A stretch of 7,415 nt of DNA from an uncultured Bacilli bacterium (GTDB lineage: Bacteria > Bacillota_I > Bacilli_A > RF39 > UBA660): positions 1-7,415 of the forward strand of contig CANRAC010000048.1 of assembly GCA_947628495.1 (NCBI GenBank), in the 5' to 3' direction. A model generated the notes under the pieces. That model searched no databases. It saw nothing but the letters and a program-made list of their open reading frames with translations, and had not been told where the DNA came from. Both the position numbers and the translations under genes were made by a program. This document shows positions 5,781 through 7,415 of the stretch, piece after piece. Position 1 is the first letter of the stretch. Every line of letters starts with the position of its first letter.

Positions 5781-6602
5781 ATGGAAAGATATCAAGAAAT
5801 AGAAAGAAGTATCATCAAAAAGTTTCGAAAAGAAATCTGGAGTAAATTTATTCGGGCTGTTAATGATTATGAATTAATTCAAGAAAACGATAAAATAATG
5901 GTTTGTCTAAGTGGAGGTAAAGATTCCTTTTTGTTGGCCAAATGTATTCAGGAAATAAAAAAACATGGCAAGATAAAGTTTGATGCTTATTATGTGGTAA
6001 TGGATCCTGGTTATAAGCAAGAAAATAGAGACTTGATTTTAACAAACGCTAAGCTTTTAAATATTCCAATTAAAATTTTTGAAAGTGATATATTTGCGGT
6101 AGTGGATAAAATTGCTATTAAAAGTCCTTGCTATTTATGTGCTCGTATGCGTAGGGGATATTTATATAATGAAGCCAAAGAAATGGGCTGTAATAAAATA
6201 GCTTTAGGTCATCATTTTGATGATGTTATTGAAACTACCTTGCTTTCTATGTTTTATGGAGCAGAAGTTAAAACTATGATGCCGAAATTGCATAGTGATA
6301 ATTTTGCCGGCTTAGAGCTTATTAGGCCTTTATATTTAGTGAAAGAACAGGCTATTATATCATGGGCAAATACAAATAAACTTACTTTTTTAAACTGTGC
6401 TTGTAAAGTAACTGCAAAAAAAGATTTAGATGATACTAGCAAACGTTTGGAAATAAAAAAACTTATTAATCAATTACGTCATACTTATCAAGATATCGAT
6501 TATAATATTTTTAAAGCTTTAGATAATATTAATTTAAATTGTGTTTTGGGAACTAAAAAAGATGGTAATTACCACAGCTTTTTAGATGAATATGACGATT
6601 AA
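5781..6602 (+). CDS. TtcA-like PP-loop tRNA thiolation protein
   Basis: This cytoplasmic enzyme belongs to the TtcA/TilS superfamily of ATP pyrophosphatases, which adenylate a tRNA base so that sulfur can be inserted. The PP-loop SGGKDS is at residues 44-49, the CxxC pair (Cys117, Cys120) lies in CYLCARMRRG, GHHFDD is at 143-148 and the later cysteine pair NCAC is at 205-208. In TtcA two cysteines of a CxxC and a third downstream hold a 4Fe-4S cluster, and the pattern here matches. TtcA makes 2-thiocytidine at position 32 of tRNA; the exact base in this lineage is uncertain, so no symbol is given. AGGAG (5768-5772) lies eight bases before the ATG. The gene begins 19 bases after copA with no terminator or clear promoter between, so it is the third gene of the copper operon. 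Confidence 0.85.
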   Translation: MERYQEIERSIIKKFRKEIWSKFIRAVNDYELIQENDKIMVCLSGGKDSFLLAKCIQEIKKHGKIKFDAYYVVMDPGYKQENRDLILTNAKLLNIPIKIFESDIFAVVDKIAIKSPCYLCARMRRGYLYNEAKEMGCNKIALGHHFDDVIETTLLSMFYGAEVKTMMPKLHSDNFAGLELIRPLYLVKEQAIISWANTNKLTFLNCACKVTAKKDLDDTSKRLEIKKLINQLRHTYQDIDYNIFKALDNINLNCVLGTKKDGNYHSFLDEYDD

Positions 6603-6606
6603 TTTA

Positions 6607-6635
6607 TTGTATTATTTATTAAAGTTTTATATTAT
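6607..6635 (+). promoter_or_regulatory. candidate promoter of the PepSY-repeat gene
   Basis: TTGTAT (6607-6612) and TATTAT (6630-6635) have 17 bases between them in the 54-base gap after the TtcA-like gene. The -10 matches 5 of 6 and the -35 matches 3 of 6. No terminator separates the gene from the copper operon, so read-through is also likely. Confidence 0.45.
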
Positions 6636-6656
6636 ATAGATAGAGGGATGATGAAA

Positions 6657-7211
6657 ATGCCGAAAAATAAGAAATGGATTGTAATTATAATTAGTTGCTT
6701 TTGTGCTTTAGCTCTTTTAGGAATATTAGGATACTTTATTTATTTAAAAAGTGCTTTTATTTCTAAAGAACAAGTGAAAGAAATAGTTATAAAAGATACT
6801 CAACTTAGCGAAGATGATATTTCGTTTAAAGAAATTGATTTAGATTTAGAAGAAGAAACGAAAAAGTATGATGTGGAATTTTATTATAATCGAGTAGAAT
6901 ATAATTATGAAATTGAGGCTAAAACCGGAAAAATAATCTATAGTAATTATAATAATAATCAAAATATTGATAATAATAGTACGTCAATAGTTACCGATAA
7001 TTATATAAGTGCAGAGGAAGCTAAGAGTATTGCTTTAGCCGATGCAGGCTTAAATAATAATGAAGTTACTTTTGTGGATATCGATTTAGACTTAAGAAAT
7101 AATCAAGCTATTTATGAGATTGACTTTGAAACTAATACTTTAGAATATGATTATAAAATAGATGGCTTTTCAAAAAATATTATCAATAAAAATACTGAAC
7201 CTCGTGATTAA
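6657..7211 (+). CDS. membrane-anchored protein with two PepSY-like repeats
   Basis: A Lys-rich start (MPKNKK) is followed by one membrane span at about residues 7-30. The rest should lie outside the cell as two similar repeats. Repeat 1 (about 35-94) runs from ISKEQVKEI through ISFKEIDLDLE to YNYEIEAKTGKII. Repeat 2 (about 117-176) runs from ISAEEAKSI through VTFVDIDLDLR to YDYKIDGFSKNII. An Asn-rich linker joins them. Helix, strands and the final conserved G-K-I-like turn fit PepSY domains, which are found in peptidase propeptides and small surface proteins and are thought to bind or inhibit partners. No enzyme domain is present. ATG codons also occur at 6648 and 6651, but GAGGG at 6643-6647 abuts them; ATG 6657 has a nine-base spacing and is preferred. 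The role is unknown. The protein is strongly acidic, so ion binding is conceivable. Confidence 0.75.
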   Translation: MPKNKKWIVIIISCFCALALLGILGYFIYLKSAFISKEQVKEIVIKDTQLSEDDISFKEIDLDLEEETKKYDVEFYYNRVEYNYEIEAKTGKIIYSNYNNNQNIDNNSTSIVTDNYISAEEAKSIALADAGLNNNEVTFVDIDLDLRNNQAIYEIDFETNTLEYDYKIDGFSKNIINKNTEPRD

Positions 7212-7212
7212 G

Positions 7213-7241
7213 TTCATACATTAATAAAAAAGTGGTAAAAT
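7213..7241 (+). promoter_or_regulatory. candidate promoter of the DUF362 gene
   Basis: TTCATA (7213-7218) and TAAAAT (7236-7241) are 17 bases apart, with TG one base before the -10. The -35 matches 4 of 6 and the -10 matches 5 of 6. It starts right after the stop codon of the PepSY-repeat gene. Confidence 0.5.
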
Positions 7242-7260
7242 AAAAAAGGAGTGAGAGATA

Positions 7261-7415
7261 ATGGAAAAACCAAAAGTATATTTTACAAAGGAATTAACTT
7301 CCGAAGCAGTTGTAAAAATTTATCAGAAATTAGGCAAGACTTTACCAGGAAAAGTAGCTGTTAAAGTCCATTCAGGAGAAGAAGGTAATCAAAATTATTT
7401 GCGTCCAGAATTTTT
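7261..7415 (+). CDS. DUF362-type protein, N-terminal part only
   Basis: The frame opens at ATG 7261 with AAAGGAG (7245-7251) nine bases ahead and is still open at the window edge, so only about 51 residues are visible. MEKPKVYFTKEL at the start and VAVKVHSGEEGNQNYLRPEF at the end match the N-terminal part of DUF362 proteins, where a K-x-H-x-GE-x-GN...LRP pattern is typical. Many DUF362 proteins carry ferredoxin-like 4Fe-4S motifs further along, but that part is outside this window. The biochemical role of the family is not established. It probably has its own promoter at 7213-7241. Confidence 0.75.
   Translation, partial: MEKPKVYFTKELTSEAVVKIYQKLGKTLPGKVAVKVHSGEEGNQNYLRPEF

Noticed and set aside
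6657..6710. Lipoprotein signal (ISC at Cys14) in the PepSY-repeat protein
   Set aside because: The residues before the Cys fit loosely, but the hydrophobic span continues well past it, which fits a membrane anchor better than a cleaved lipobox.

Overview
The window comes from an AT-rich, low-GC Bacillota-type genome, possibly a gut Bacilli/Erysipelotrichia or Clostridia lineage; no marker here fixes the genus. TGA is used as a stop and no long frame needs it as Trp, so the code is standard. Genes are short-spaced, mostly on the + strand, with good AGGAGG-type ribosome sites and sigma-A-like promoters.

Region 1-279 looks like intergenic space but holds a leftward 25-residue hydrophobic peptide gene (19-96). 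It has a strong promoter (173-201), a leader hairpin that buries its ribosome site (109-138), and inverted repeats at the two ends of its message (1-16 and 140-157). Together these resemble a type I toxin-like small-peptide locus. Region 280-1075 is degraded: a frameshifted and C-terminally truncated ADP-ribosylglycohydrolase, followed by an unrecognised coding remnant.

Region 1173-3296 is a self-contained unit: promoter, a short structured leader with an internal terminator (candidate guanidine-IV/mepA-motif riboswitch), then a MATE-family exporter fused to a C-terminal cytidylate-kinase-like domain, and a hairpin terminator.

Region 3340-6602 is a copper-handling operon: CopZ-like chaperone, CopA-like Cu(I)-exporting P-type ATPase started by GTG 2 nt after copZ, and a TtcA-like PP-loop tRNA thiolation enzyme with cysteines expected to hold an Fe-S cluster. 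Cu(I) passes from CopZ to CopA for export. The third gene may be included because Fe-S thiolation enzymes are copper-sensitive; that link is inference.

Region 6607-7211 encodes a membrane-anchored protein with two PepSY-like repeats. From 7261 a DUF362-type protein begins and runs out of the window.
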